Source: Doris montereyensis (taxonomy: Eukaryota > Mollusca > Gastropoda > Nudibranchia > Dorididae). From it: a DNA stretch of 64,000 nucleotides. The position numbers and the translations under genes were made by a program. Position 1 is the first letter of the stretch. Each line of letters opens with the position of its first letter. The stretch is from positions 152,044 to 216,043 of the forward strand of contig JAXRKP010000257.1 of assembly GCA_037039925.1 (NCBI GenBank), given 5' to 3'. This document shows, piece by piece, positions 1 through 9,939 of this stretch. The notes beneath the pieces are model-generated. The model worked only from the letters and a program-made list of their open reading frames with translations. It made no database searches and was not told the DNA's origin.

Positions 1-1168
1 AAGGGCTTCTCTTTTTCTTTATTATTAAGGTATAGCACTCAAGGCTTTCTCTTTTTCTATATTATTAAGGTATAGCACTCAAGGGTTTCTCTTTTTCTAT
101 ATTATTAAGGTATAGCACTCAAGGGCTTCTCTTTTTCTTTATTATTATTACTCAGGTCTTTATTATTAGGTATAGCACTCAAAGGGCTTCTCTTTTTCTT
201 TATTAGCACTCAAGGGTTTCTCTTTTTATTTATTATTAAAGTCTAGCACTCAAGGGTTTCTCTTTTTATTTATTATTAAAGTCTAGCACTCAAGGCTTCT
301 CTTTTTATTTATTATTAAGGTATAGCACTCAAGGGCTTCTCTTTTTCTTTATTTTAGGTTATTCAAGGCTTCTCTTTTTCTTTATTATTAGCACTCAAGG
401 GCTTTCTTTTTCTTTATTATTTTAGCACTCAAGGGCTTCTCTTTTTCTTTATTATTAAGGTATAGCACTCAAGGGCTTTCTTTTCTTTATTATTAAGGTT
501 AGCACTCAAGGGCTTCTCTTTTTCTTTATTATTAAGGTCTAGCACTCAAGGGTTTCTCTTTTTCTTTATTATTAAGGTCTAGCACTCAAGGGCTTCTCTT
601 TTCTAGCACTCAAGGGCTTCTCTTTTTCTTTATTATTAAGGTCTAGCACTCAAGGGCTTCTCTTTTTCTTTATTATTAAGGTAGCACTCAAGGCTTTCTT
701 TTCACTAGCAAAGGCTTCTCTTTTTCTTTATTATTAAGGTCTAGCACTCAAGGGTTTCTCTTTTTCTTTATTATTAAGGTCTAGCACTCAAGGGCTTCTT
801 TTTCTTTATTATTAAGGTATAGCACTCAAGGGCTTCTCTTTTTCTTTATTATTAAGGTATAGCACTCAAGGGCTTCTCTTTTTATTTATTATTAAGGTAT
901 AGCACTCAAGGGCTTCTCTTTTTCTTTATTATTAAGGTCTAGCACTCAAGGGTCTTCTCTTTTTCTTTATTATTAAGGTCTAGCACTCAAGGGCTTCTCT
1001 TTTTCTTTATTATTAAGGTCTAGCACTCAAGGGCTTCTCTTTTTCTTTATTATTAAGGTATAGCACTCAAGGGCTTCTCTTTTTCTTTATTATTAAGGTA
1101 TAGCACTCAAGGGCTTCTCTTTTTCTTTATTATTAAGGTATAGCACTCAGGGCTTCTCTTTTTCGATT
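1..1168. repeat. 40-bp minisatellite array, open at the left edge
   Basis: About 29 copies of a unit near 40 bp, with the core AGCACTCAAGGGCTTCTC followed by a T-rich stretch and TTATTATTAAGG. Copies vary by short deletions and T/C changes. The array starts at base 1, so its true length is unknown. It lies in intron 18 of the minus-strand transporter gene. No coding capacity is seen. Confidence 0.95.
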
Positions 1169-1261
1169 AAGGGAAATGATTCTTTAAAATTAGTTTTTTG
1201 AAAGGTGTTCTTTTTCTTCATAGCAAGTGTTTACCGTGTCTACCATCTGTGTACAGTGATA

Positions 1262-2668
1262 CCAGTGTGTGTTAAAATGACAGTGTGTGTTAAAATGACA
1301 GAGTGTGTTAAAATGACAGAGTGTGTTAAAAAAATGACAGAGTGTGTTAAAAATGTGTGTTAAAATGACAGAGTGTGTTAAAATGACAGAGTGTGTTAAA
1401 ATGACAGAGTGTGTTAAAATGACAGAGTGTGTTAAAATGACAGAGTGTGTTAAAATGACAGAGTGTGTTAAAATGACAGAGTGTGTTAAAATGACAGTGT
1501 GTGTTAAAATGACAGAGTGTGTTAAAATGACAGAGTGTGTTAAAATGACAGAGTGTGTTAAAATGACAGAGTGTGTTAAAATGACAGTGTGTGTTAAAAT
1601 GACAGTGTGTTAAAATGACAGAGTTGAAATGACAGAGTGTGTTAAAATGACAGTGTGTGTTAAAATGACAGAGTGTGTTAAAATGACAGTTAAAATGACA
1701 GAGTGTGTTAAAATGACAGAGTGTGTTAAAATGACAGTGTTAAAATGACAGAGTGTGTTAAAATGAAATGACAGAGTGTGTTAAAATGACAGAGTGTGTT
1801 AAAATGACAGAGTGTGTTAAAATGACAGAGTGTGTTAAAATGACAGTGTGTTAAAATGACAGAGTGTGTTAAAATGACAGTGTGTGTTAAAATGACATGA
1901 GTGTGTTAAAATGACAGAGTGTGTTAAAATGACAGTGTGTGTTAAAATGACAGAGTGTGTTAAAATGACAGAGTGTGTTAAAATGACAGTTAAAATGTGA
2001 GTGTGTTAAAATGACAGTGTGTGTTAAAATGACAGTGTGTGTTAAAATGACAGAGTGTGTTAAAATGACAGAGTGTGTTAAAATGACAGTGTGTGTTAAA
2101 ATGACAGAGTGTGTTAAAATGACAGTGTGTGTTAAAATGACAGTGTGTGTGTTAAAATGACAGAGTGTGTTAAAATGACAGAGTGTGTTAAAATGACAGA
2201 GTGTGTGTTAAAATGACAGTGTGTTAAAATGACAGAGTGTGTTAAAATGACAGAGTGTGTTAAAATGACAGAGTGTGTGTTAAAATGACAGAGTGTGTTA
2301 AAATGACAGAGTGTGTTAAAAGTGTGACATGTGTGTGTGTGTTAAAATGACAGAGTGTGTTAAAAACAGAGTGTGTTAAAATGACAAAGTGTGTTAAAAT
2401 GACAGAGTGTGTTAAAATGACAGAGTGTGTTAAAATGACAGAGTGTGTTAAAATGACAGAGTGTGTTAAAATGACAGAGTGTGTTAAAATGACAGAGTGT
2501 GTTAAAATGAGTGTGTTAAAATGACAAAGATTGTTAAACAAATGTCAAAAGATGAAAGGAAAGATGAAGGACTCTCACAATGTGTGTGTGTGTTACAACG
2601 ACAGAGTGTGTTAAAATGACAGAGTGTGTTAAAATGTGTGTGTAAAATGACAGAGTGTGTTAAAATGG
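1262..2668. repeat. 18-bp minisatellite array (TGTGTTAAAATGACAGAG)
   Basis: Roughly 75 copies of an 18-bp unit, with some shortened or extended GT runs. Because 18 is a multiple of three, open frames of about 90 codons appear on both strands (a repeated hexapeptide ECVKMT on plus). These are by-products of the period, not genes. The edges near 2520-2700 are broken by unique sequence. Confidence 0.95.
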
Positions 2669-2710
2669 ACATCTAGATCTATGAAAAGGAAAGATGAAGG
2701 ACTTAACCAT

Positions 2711-2738
2711 GTGTATGTGTGTGTGTGTGTGTGTGTGG
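2711..2738. repeat. GT dinucleotide microsatellite
   Basis: A run of GT with one ATGTATG interruption at its left side, next to the end of the 18-bp array. It probably arose from the GT-rich core of the same array. Confidence 0.85.
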
Positions 2739-2744
2739 CACATA

Positions 2745-3330
2745 CAAACGACAATTATGCAACTAGTTTTCGCTGTCTTGGCTCTGGTCACCTTCACCCA
2801 CCACTTCCCTCCCAGATTCGATAGGTCTGCCAGACAGATAGTCTGATCATCTCTCTCTTTTTCATCATGGTGAGAACATCTGAGAGAGGTCTTGTGTCAT
2901 TTTTACCCACAGAGATTGTACAGATACGCGTATCAACAAATAAAACAACTCCCATTGTTGCCGAATATCTTCAACATGCCACCCCTTGGTGTAATCTTGA
3001 GTGAGAGAAGAATGTAACGGATCTATGATAAGGCCTATTGGGTCTTGTCCCCAAACCAACGAACAACAAATAAACCCCAAACAATAACAGACATCTAACA
3101 ACAACAAAAAGAGAGGGTTTACAAACAAAAACGGCAATGTAAACTCACAGTAATGGGTTGTGGCCTTTGACCGTGTCAAAATACAAGATGTTTTTTTCAC
3201 CTGTGGACCACACATTTTGGTGGAGAGTGCTGTATCACCTTTCCATTTATTGTTTCAGAAACCAGGGCACATCTCATATAGTACTTGGATCTTCACAGAA
3301 ACATTACTATGCTCTCTTAAGTGCAGGAAA
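2745..3330. other. unique intron sequence, nothing recognised
   Basis: Non-repetitive intron 18 sequence. A 116-codon open frame on the minus strand (3215-2865) was translated and compared by eye with the expected next ABCA segment (end of the second luminal domain and last TM). It does not match, so no exon is called. Confidence 0.5.
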
Positions 3331-3335
3331 TACAT

Positions 3336-3380
<45 letters not shown>
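3336..3380. repeat. ATG trinucleotide microsatellite
   Basis: About 14 GAT/ATG repeats. It lies about 50 bp beyond the exon 18 donor in the transcript direction and creates poly-Asp or poly-His artefact frames. Confidence 0.95.
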
Positions 3381-3430
3381 TTTTGAAGAATGGTAATCAT
3401 GACTGTCTGAATACATTGTATTACACTTAC

Positions 3431-3643
3431 TTTTGCAACAGGGAGAACTTTGTGTTGCACAAGTAGACTGCTCTGGCAGACATGACTTAAGGCTTATATA
3501 GTTGGAATATATTTTCGTAAAGCATTGAGCCATGTTATAATTAGGAAAGATGACAATGAAAATCCAGTCCATCAAATCAGCCACATCTTCTGTATTAAGA
3601 CCCGGAGTTTGCAAAACCGTTACAGTAATCAGGGTGACAAGAC
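3431..3643 (-). CDS. ABCA3-like exon 18: TM11 region and start of the last luminal loop
   Basis: 213 bp, acceptor CACCCAG and donor AAAA|GTAAGTG. It starts with two bases completing a Gly codon from exon 17 and ends in phase 1. The peptide runs from GLVTLITVTVLQTPGLNT through DLMDWIFIVIFPNYNMAQCF to a cysteine-rich end, LKSCLPEQSTCATQSSPCCK. The FxxFPNYxxxQCF stretch matches the conserved segment that follows the second TM cluster in ABCA proteins (FLVLPNHCLGM in ABCA3). Four cysteines close together suggest disulphides in the luminal loop (inference). This is the most 3' exon in the window. The next exon was searched for in 1-3400 and not found. Confidence 0.9.
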
Positions 3644-3791
3644 CTGGGTGAGGATAGAGAGAAAGGCATCATTTTTATTTTTATTTTGATACAAATTTTG
3701 TCAAGATCAATGAGCTGTCTAGGGAGACACACAATAAATATATGAAAATTGTAAGTTTCAATAAATAGTCACAAAACACATCTTATATAAA

Positions 3792-3905
3792 GGGGGGGGG
3801 TTTCTGGGAATGCCATTTTTGCCGAAAATGGGACAAATCTAGTCTATCATACTAGTGGATAGAGCAGTTCATTGCCGTCATAATGATATCATGAAAGAAG
3901 CTCAG
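3792..3905 (+). mobile_element. G-capped MITE, truncated copy A
   Basis: Nine G followed by about 100 bp that closely match the left end of the copy starting near 29444 (shared GCCGAAAATGGGACAAATCT and later blocks). It breaks off after GAAGCTCAGT and is followed by the mariner remnant. The G tract faces exon 18, 148 bp away. Confidence 0.8.
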
Positions 3906-3924
3906 TGACGTGACTTAATCCAAG

Positions 3925-4440
3925 TACCTGATCACCTGTTTTGCGGCAAGTTTAATAATGTCTCCTTTTGATTCAAATCGTTGCCCATGAAAGTGTTCCT
4001 TTATCTTGGGGAAAAAGATTGAAGTCACATGGAGCCAAATCATGTTTCAACGTTTCAACGTTTCCCAGCTGTAACAGTCCAAACATCCCGTCACTATCCG
4101 GTGTCCTGGCTTTGTGGATGGAAGCATTGTCGTGGTAGAACACAACTAAAATATTCCAGCAAATCAAGTCGTTTTTTCAAGATAACTGGTCTCAATTTTT
4201 GTTGTAGGACCATTTTATAGTACTTGACGTTAATAGCAGTTCACTTTTGGTGGAAGAAAACTATGTGCATGACCTTGTTTTAACGTACTTTCTCTGGACG
4301 TGGGTCATCGAAGTCTCTCCATTCTGCAAACTGTCTTTTTGTCTCAGGATCCCAAGAGTAAACCCAGGTTTCCTCTCCAGTCTTAATTCTGTCTATAAAT
4401 CTGTTTTCCAAATGCTTTGTCATTCAATGACCGTTTGATA
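3925..4440 (-). pseudogene. mariner-family transposase remnant
   Basis: Read on the minus strand, the first frame gives a segment containing KTGEETWVYSWDPETKRQ and FAEWRDFDDPRP, the mariner block around the second catalytic Asp. After stops and frame changes a second segment gives VVFYHDNASIHKA and, later, HDLAPCDFNLFP, the block carrying the HDNA and LAP(S/C)D motifs of the mariner D,D34D family. Frameshifts and in-frame stops make it inactive. No terminal inverted repeats were identified. It sits in intron 17 next to the truncated G-capped MITE. Confidence 0.85.
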
Positions 4441-5060
4441 TTTTGATACAAAACTTAATGTGGAATATACACAAGGATTGGTGTGCATGTATGCTCAGTT
4501 TGATATCTATAGCTAGAGTGACACACATTTTAAGGACATGGAAATTTTACTGATGAAATGGACCTCGTAAACAACAAAAAACTGACAAATACAAGTGGGA
4601 TTTCAAAACAATTATCGTAACATTATCATTCAACATATTTCATCTAAAATGCTATTCAATGTGGAAAGGAACGCTATCGTGGGTGGCTCCAGTATTGTGG
4701 CCCCAGCATTGTCTTTCTCCCAACTAGTCCATGACAGAGATTTCGATCCTCGATGACCAATGAAACAATTTATGGGGTTGTTTACAAATTTTTATATTAA
4801 TAATTCGGTTCCTTTTCCCCGAAAAATATGGTAAATTCAATTTCAATCTGTGTAAGAAAAAAATGTCTATTTTCAACATTTTTCTTCAATGAGTCTCTTT
4901 CTGGTTGGCCGTCATCTTGATTGCCAAAGTAAACAAAGAAATCCCGATCTACAAAGCTGTCACAAAAATTAATCGTAAGGCCCTCATAGAGGTGTTAAAA
5001 GCCTTTGAGGTTAGCAAGGATGAAACCTTTGGGGTGGAAGACGAGGAAAACAACGTATAG
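4441..5060. other. unique intron 17 sequence
   Basis: AT-rich sequence without recognisable genes. Its right part (from about 4950) grades into degenerate forms of the 54-bp repeat that follows. Confidence 0.5.
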
Positions 5061-5064
5061 TGAA

Positions 5065-6925
5065 AGGTCTGAAAGCTATCAAGAGGTAGTGGGCTGTCTA
5101 TAGTATAGTAAAAAATTACGAAACTTGTTAGGTGCACAATCTGTTGTTACCTGTCTATAGTATAGGGCTTTCAGGGCACAACCAGTGGCCTATCTATAGT
5201 ATAGTAAAAATTGATGAAAGCTATGAGGGCACAACCAGTGGCCTGTCTATAGTATAGTAAAAAATTATGAAGGCTATCAGAGGCACAACCAGTGGCTTGT
5301 CTATAGCATAGTAAAAGTTACGAAAGCTATCAGAGCACAACCAGTGGCCTGTCTATGGTATAGTAAAAAGTTATGAAAACTATCAGAGGCACAACCAGTG
5401 GCCTGTCTAAAGCATAGTAAAAGTTTTTAAAAAGCTATCAGAGGCACAACCAGTGGCCTGTCTATAGTATAGTAAAAAGTTATGCTATTTGGAGGCACAA
5501 CCAGTGGCCTGTCTATAGTATTGGCTATCAGAGGCACAACCAGTGTCTATAGCATAGTAAAAAGTTACGAAAACTATCAGAGCACAACCAGTGGGCTGTC
5601 TAAAGTATAGTAAAAAGTTTTAAAAAAGCTATCAGAGGCAAAACCAGTGGCCTGTCTAGTATAGTAAAAAATTATGAAAGCTATCAGAGGGGCACAACCA
5701 GTGCCTGTCTATAGCAAAGTAAAAAATTACGAAATTAGCTAAAGCTATCAATGGCCTATCTATAGTATAGTAAAAGTTAGGCTATCAGAGGCACAACCAG
5801 TGGCCTGTCTATAGTATAGTAAAAAGCTATGCACAACTAGTGGGCTGTCTAAGTATAGTATAAAAAAACTATCAGAGGCACAACCAGTGGCCTGTCTATA
5901 GCATAGTAAAAAGTTACGAAACTATCAGAGGCACAACCGAAAACTATGGCACTGTGGGCTGTCTATAGTATAGTAAAAAACCAAAACTATCAGAGGCACA
6001 ACCAGTAAAGCTATCAGAGGCACAACCAGTGGCCTGTCTATAGTATAGTAAAAATTTAAGAAAGCTATCAGATGCACAACCAGTCTATAGGTTAAGAAAG
6101 CTATCTGCACAACCAGTGGCCTGTCTATAGTATAGTAAAAGTTAGAAAAACTATCAGAGGCAAAAAGTAAAAAGTTACGAAAGCTATCAGAGCACAACCA
6201 GTGGCCTGTCTATAGTATAGTAAAAAGAGGCTTATCAGAGGTACAACCAGTGGCCTGTCTATAGCATAGTAAAAAGTTACGAAAACTATCAGAGGCACAA
6301 CCAATGGCCTGTCTATAGCATAGTAAAAAGTTACGAAAAGCTATCAGAGGCACAACCAGTGGCCTGTCTATCAGAGGCATCAACCAGTGGCCTGTCTATA
6401 GTATAGTAAAAAGTTACGAAAACTATCAGAGGCACAACCAGTGGCCTGTCTATAGCAGATTAAAAAGATAAGAAAGCTATCAGAGGCACAACCAGTGGCC
6501 TGTCTATAGCATAGTAAAAAGTTACGAAAACTATCAGAGGCACAACCAGTGGCCTGTCTATAGTATAGTAAAAAGTTACGAAAACTATCAGAGGCACAAC
6601 CAGTGGCCTGTCTATAGTATAGTAAAAAGTTACGAAAGCTACCAGAGGCACAACCAGTGGGCTGTCTATTGTATAGTAAAAAGTTACGAAACTATCAGAG
6701 GCACAACCAGTGGCCTGTCTATTGTATAGTAAAAAGTTACGAAAACTATCAGAGGCACAACCAGTGGGCTGTCTATTGTATAGTAAAAAGTTACGAAAGC
6801 TATCAGAGGCACAACCAGTGGGCTGTCTATTGTATAGTAAAAAGTTACGAAAGCTATCAGAGGCACAACCAGTGGGCTGTCTATTGTATAGTAAAAAGTT
6901 ACGAAAGCGATCAGGGCACAACCAT
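5065..6925. repeat. 54-bp minisatellite array in intron 17
   Basis: About 35 units with the core GAGGCACAACCAGTGGCCTG followed by TCTATAGTATAGTAAAAAG. Units in 4950-6450 are degenerate and often truncated. Units in 6450-6925 are regular at 54 bp, so long frames appear on both strands as artefacts. In the transcript direction each unit reads as a T-rich tract ending in ACTATAGACAG|G, resembling a 3' splice site. The array directly abuts the 39/41-bp array at 6925. Confidence 0.95.
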
Positions 6926-7427
6926 TTAACTGAAGCACTATTCAACATGTTTTATGAAAATCATTTAACTGAAACACTATTCAACATGTTTATGAAAATC
7001 ATTTAACTGAAGCACTATTCAACATGTTTTATGAAAATCATTTAACTGAAACACTATTCAACATGTTTTATGAAAATCATTTAACTGAAACACTATTCAA
7101 CATGTTTTATGAAAATCATTTAACTGAAACACTATTCAACATGTTTTATGAAAAATTTAACTGAAACACTATTCAACATGTTTTATGAAAATCATTTAAC
7201 TGAAACACTATTCAACATGTTTTATGAAAATCATTTAACTGAAACACTATTCAACATGTTTTACGAAAAACATTTACTTTTTGTTTTACACAAAAAACAT
7301 TTACTTGAAACACTATTCAACATGTTTTACACAAAAAACATTTACTTGAAACACTATTCAACATGTTTTACACAAAAAACATTTACTTGAAACACTATTC
7401 AACATGTTTTACACAAAAAACATTTAC
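6925..7427. repeat. 39/41-bp minisatellite abutting the exon 17 donor
   Basis: About 13 units. The left part has a 39-bp unit containing CATTTAACTGAAACACTATT. The part next to the exon has a 41-bp variant containing CATTTACTTGAAACACTATT. The last partial unit overlaps the 3' end of exon 17 and its donor (CATTTACCTGAAACTATGTT), so the real splice junction is itself a copy of the repeat. Read on the minus strand, the 41-bp variants hold TTTCAA|GTAAATG, nearly the genuine TTTCAG|GTAAATG. Confidence 0.95.
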
Positions 7428-7714
7428 CTGAAACTATGTTCAACATGATCATGCTGACCACGCCTGAGGGGGGCTCCTTGAAGGCAAAACTCAAAGTATA
7501 AGTGAAAGGCAAGACAGCCCAGCCGTACAGTGCTAGCACAAAAATGACCAAGAGCCAACGGCTGTCATCAATGTAGGCACTCTTTGAGTAGGCTACAAAC
7601 ACAATTAAGAGCAGAATGCTGGGAACGATGTAACTGATAAAGTCCCATAAAAACGTGGGTATCCAGTACGTGGGGAGAGACTCCACTGACAATCTGCATA
7701 TGCTTGGCCCCGAG
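7428..7714 (-). CDS. ABCA3-like exon 17: TM9-TM10
   Basis: 287 bp, acceptor CTTCTAG|CTCGGGG and donor TTTCAG|GTAAATG. It begins in phase 0 with LGAKHMQIVSGV, matching the conserved AKHxQ(F/I)VSGV motif after TM8 in ABCA proteins. It then reads YWIPTFLWDFISYIVPSILL and LYGWAVLPFTYTLSFAF, two membrane spans. These two parts lie in different frames: removing one base from the four-G run at 7672-7675 restores VSGVSPTYWIP, so a one-base homopolymer insertion is inferred. The exon then ends in phase 1, as exon 18 needs. Both boundaries are copied in tandem outside the exon (6925-7427 and 7715-8010). Confidence 0.92.
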
Positions 7715-8010
7715 CTAGAAGATGGTAGAAACAAACAAGAGGTTAAATGAAAATGGTTCATGTTGAATTTATGAGAGTGAAAAGGGCCTGAGCTAGTAGA
7801 CAGAAACAAACAAGAGGTTAAATGAAAATGGTTCATGTTGAATTTTTAGGAGTGAAAAGGACCCCGAGCTAGTAGACGGTAGAAACAAACAAGAGGTTAA
7901 ATGAAAATGGTTAAAGTTGAATTTATGAGAGTGAAAAGGGCCCTAAGCTAGTAGATGGTAGTTAGAAACAAACAAGAGGGTAACTAAAAGTAGTTAAAGT
8001 TGGATTTTTA
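7715..8010. repeat. tandem copies of the exon 17 acceptor region, about 78 bp
   Basis: Four consecutive units of about 75-80 bp, the first ending at the real acceptor. Each has GAGCTAGTAGAC or a variant, then AAACAAACAAGAGGTTAAATG and an AGAGTGAAAAGGG end. In the transcript direction each copy reads TCTACTAG|CTCGGGG or a close variant, so it includes the pyrimidine-rich tract, the AG and about 9 bases of exon 17. Copies drift with distance (CTTAGGG in the outermost). Confidence 0.9.
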
Positions 8011-8209
8011 GGAGAGAAAAGTGAGAAGAAAAAAGAAAAGCAATTTTAAGGAACATCGACTCAGTTTGACAAATCATTTAATATTCAAAGTGAAATGGAC
8101 TTAGATCTATTATTCCATCTATTTTTTTAAACTGTGGAACATGCCAAATAGTGAAATCTAATAGGAAATCATATTTCTGATGAATTTTCTAAATAAAACA
8201 TTGACATGA

Positions 8210-8520
8210 TTAGTGTTTGATTTCATTTGATTTACTCACATCCACAACTAAGGCTATCTTGGGGGTTTTTCATAAGATTTTAAATTTTACCCAGACTGCC
8301 CTGTACACAGCCAAGGGATCTTTAATGTGCACAGAGTGTCGTGATCTGCCCAGGGGATCTGCTTTTTATCGTCTGTCTCCGATGGGACTAGGTGTTGATC
8401 CACCTACCTGAACCAGAGGGGGTAGATTTTTAAAAAAAGAAACTAAAGGAAATTTTTCATTCATTGGCGGGGTTGAACCCATGACCTTTGGGTTGAGAGG
8501 CCACATGAATAGTACGAGGG
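8210..8520 (-). mobile_element. tRNA-derived SINE, family with (AAATC)n tail, copy 1
   Basis: Minus-strand copy of the element at 36380-36720. Shared blocks include GATCCACCTACCTG, TCTCCGATGGGACTAGGTGT, ACAGAGTGTCGTGATCTG and the ATTTGATTT tail. A box-B-like GGGTTCAACCCCGCC is read on the minus strand near 8470. It lies in intron 16. Confidence 0.75.
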
Positions 8521-8719
8521 TCTCCATCAACGAAATGAGGCTTTAATTTGAAAGAAACTTAATGAAACATTAAACTCCCTCAACCTCATCTCCTAAAATA
8601 CCAAAATAAGCCCTCAAAAATTGTTTTAAACTCCAAAAAACGATTCAAAACAGACTAAAAGTATTCTCTACAACAATGCATATTCATATGAAGAAAACAC
8701 ATAGATTGTTCTTTCTTTC

Positions 8720-8765
8720 TTCCTTTCTTTCTTTCTTTCTTTCTTTATCCGTTCCCATTCTACCC
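8720..8765 (-). mobile_element. 3' tail of an RTE-like LINE with (GAAA)n
   Basis: A TTTC run followed by ATCCGTTCCCATTCTACC. On the minus strand this is GGTAGAATGGGAACGGAT plus an AAAG run, the same tail seen at the 3' end of the LINE at 48495. It is a short 5'-truncated insertion. Confidence 0.65.
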
Positions 8766-8804
8766 TATTGGATTACATTGATTGCAAATTATGTAAATGC
8801 TTAC

Positions 8805-8936
8805 CTGTCTCTCTTTGATAGGGTAATAAACGAAGAGCGTGGTTAGGAAAGCCATGCCAAATATGATGAAAATTCCAATCGACAGACTAGCAAAAGAGGG
8901 ATTGTAACAAGTCAAACTTTTGTCCTCTTCCTCATC
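8805..8936 (-). CDS. ABCA3-like exon 16: TM8
   Basis: 132 bp, phase 0 at both ends, acceptor TTCCTAG|GATGAGG and donor GAGACAG|GTAAGC. It encodes 44 residues: an acidic start (DEEEDKSLTCYNPSF), a membrane span around LSIGIFIIFGMAFLTTLFV, then YYPIKERQ, the charged end that precedes the AKHMQ motif of exon 17. This matches the FNxALNLLFAMAFL...SERAVQ region of ABCA3. The exon lies between two LINE tail fragments. Confidence 0.92.
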
Positions 8937-9064
8937 CTAGGAATTCATGAAAAAGAAATCAAAAAGTAGAGTACAATGAATCTTTGAGGAAAGTTTCTCC
9001 TTCAAAACAAGTTAAGTGGCTGGGGGAGGGTGGGGAGTAAAAATAGTCAAGTCATATCAATCAG

Positions 9065-9260
9065 TGGAATGCTGTTCTTTCTTTCTTCCTTTATCCCATT
9101 CTACCTTCAGAGGCACGGGTTTAGATACCTCTTTTACATCTTTTCCCCTAATTTCTCCAGGGTCTGCCTTTTGATATTTTATCTTTTACCCTATTATATA
9201 TATTGATTTAGCTATTTTCTTATCATTCATTCAGTTTACACGTCCATTTCATTTCATTTG
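9065..9260 (-). mobile_element. 3' fragment of the RTE-like LINE, second copy
   Basis: Resembles 48500-48735 block by block: TTTCTTCCTTTATCCC, CATTCTACCTTC, TTTTACATCTTTTCCC, TCTCCAGGGTCTGCC, TCATTCATTCAGTTTACA. On the minus strand it encodes the very end of the RT ORF and the 3' UTR. It is 5' truncated. Confidence 0.75.
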
Positions 9261-9339
9261 TTTTCTATGTTAAAAGAAATGTTGTTGTACTTCAGACTTT
9301 TATGGAGAAAGGCGTGGTGGCATGTTTATAAAGTTCAGC

Positions 9340-9640
9340 AGAAAATGTACTATCCCTAAATCTAGAATCTAGGCCCACATCAACTCCTTCTTTCCTTCAA
9401 TTGTACGTCTGTGGCATAGTCTGCCTCCCGAAGCCGTAGATGCCAGCACTCTGTCAGTTTGTCAGACTAACTTCACAATTCACCATTGAAGTAATGCATT
9501 CCCTGTGATCCGATTCAACTCTGTTTTGGAACAGTTTATCTGTATCTAGTATATTTGCTATACTGTGTGCATGGATGTGATCAACCTCTTTAAGCTTGTA
9601 CAGTGTAAACCTGTCCTCCGCTATAGGAGGTTTCTACATT
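9340..9640 (+). mobile_element. 3' end of a second LINE family
   Basis: Plus-strand frame from about 9376 reads HINSFFPSIVRLWHSLPPEA then VDASTLSV, the C-terminal signature common to several non-LTR retrotransposon ORF2 proteins. About 200 bp of 3' UTR follow, ending in TACATTCGAAGAAGAAG. The GAA tail merges with the purine microsatellite that follows. Clade (Jockey/CR1-type) is a guess. Confidence 0.75.
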
Positions 9641-9933
9641 CGAAGAAGAAGAAGAAGAAGAAGAAGAAGAAGAAGAAGAGGAGGAGGAGGAGAAGAAGAA
9701 GAAGAAGGAGAAGAAGAAGGAAGAAGGAGAAGAAGAAGAAGAAAAGAAGAAGAGGAGGAGGAGGAGGAGAAGAAGGAGGAGAAGAAGGAAGGAGGAGAAG
9801 AAGAAGAAGGAGAAGAAGAAGGAAGAAGGAAGAAGGAGAAGAAGAAGAGGAGGAGGAGGAGAAGAAGAAGGAGAAGAAGAAGAAGGAAGAAGGAAGAAGG
9901 GAGGAAGAGAAGAAGAAGAAAAAAGAAGAAGAA
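9640..9933. repeat. GAA/GGA purine microsatellite
   Basis: About 290 bp of AAG, AGG and GAAGGA repeats on the plus strand, starting exactly where the LINE tail ends. It creates long Arg/Lys/Glu frames (plus) and Leu/Phe/Ser frames (minus), which are artefacts. Confidence 0.95.
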
Positions 9934-9939
9934 GTTACC

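Noticed and set aside
2865..3215. 116-codon minus-strand frame as the next ABCA exon
   Set aside because: Its translation has no resemblance to the expected last luminal loop, final TM or NBD2, and no frame in the region improves this.
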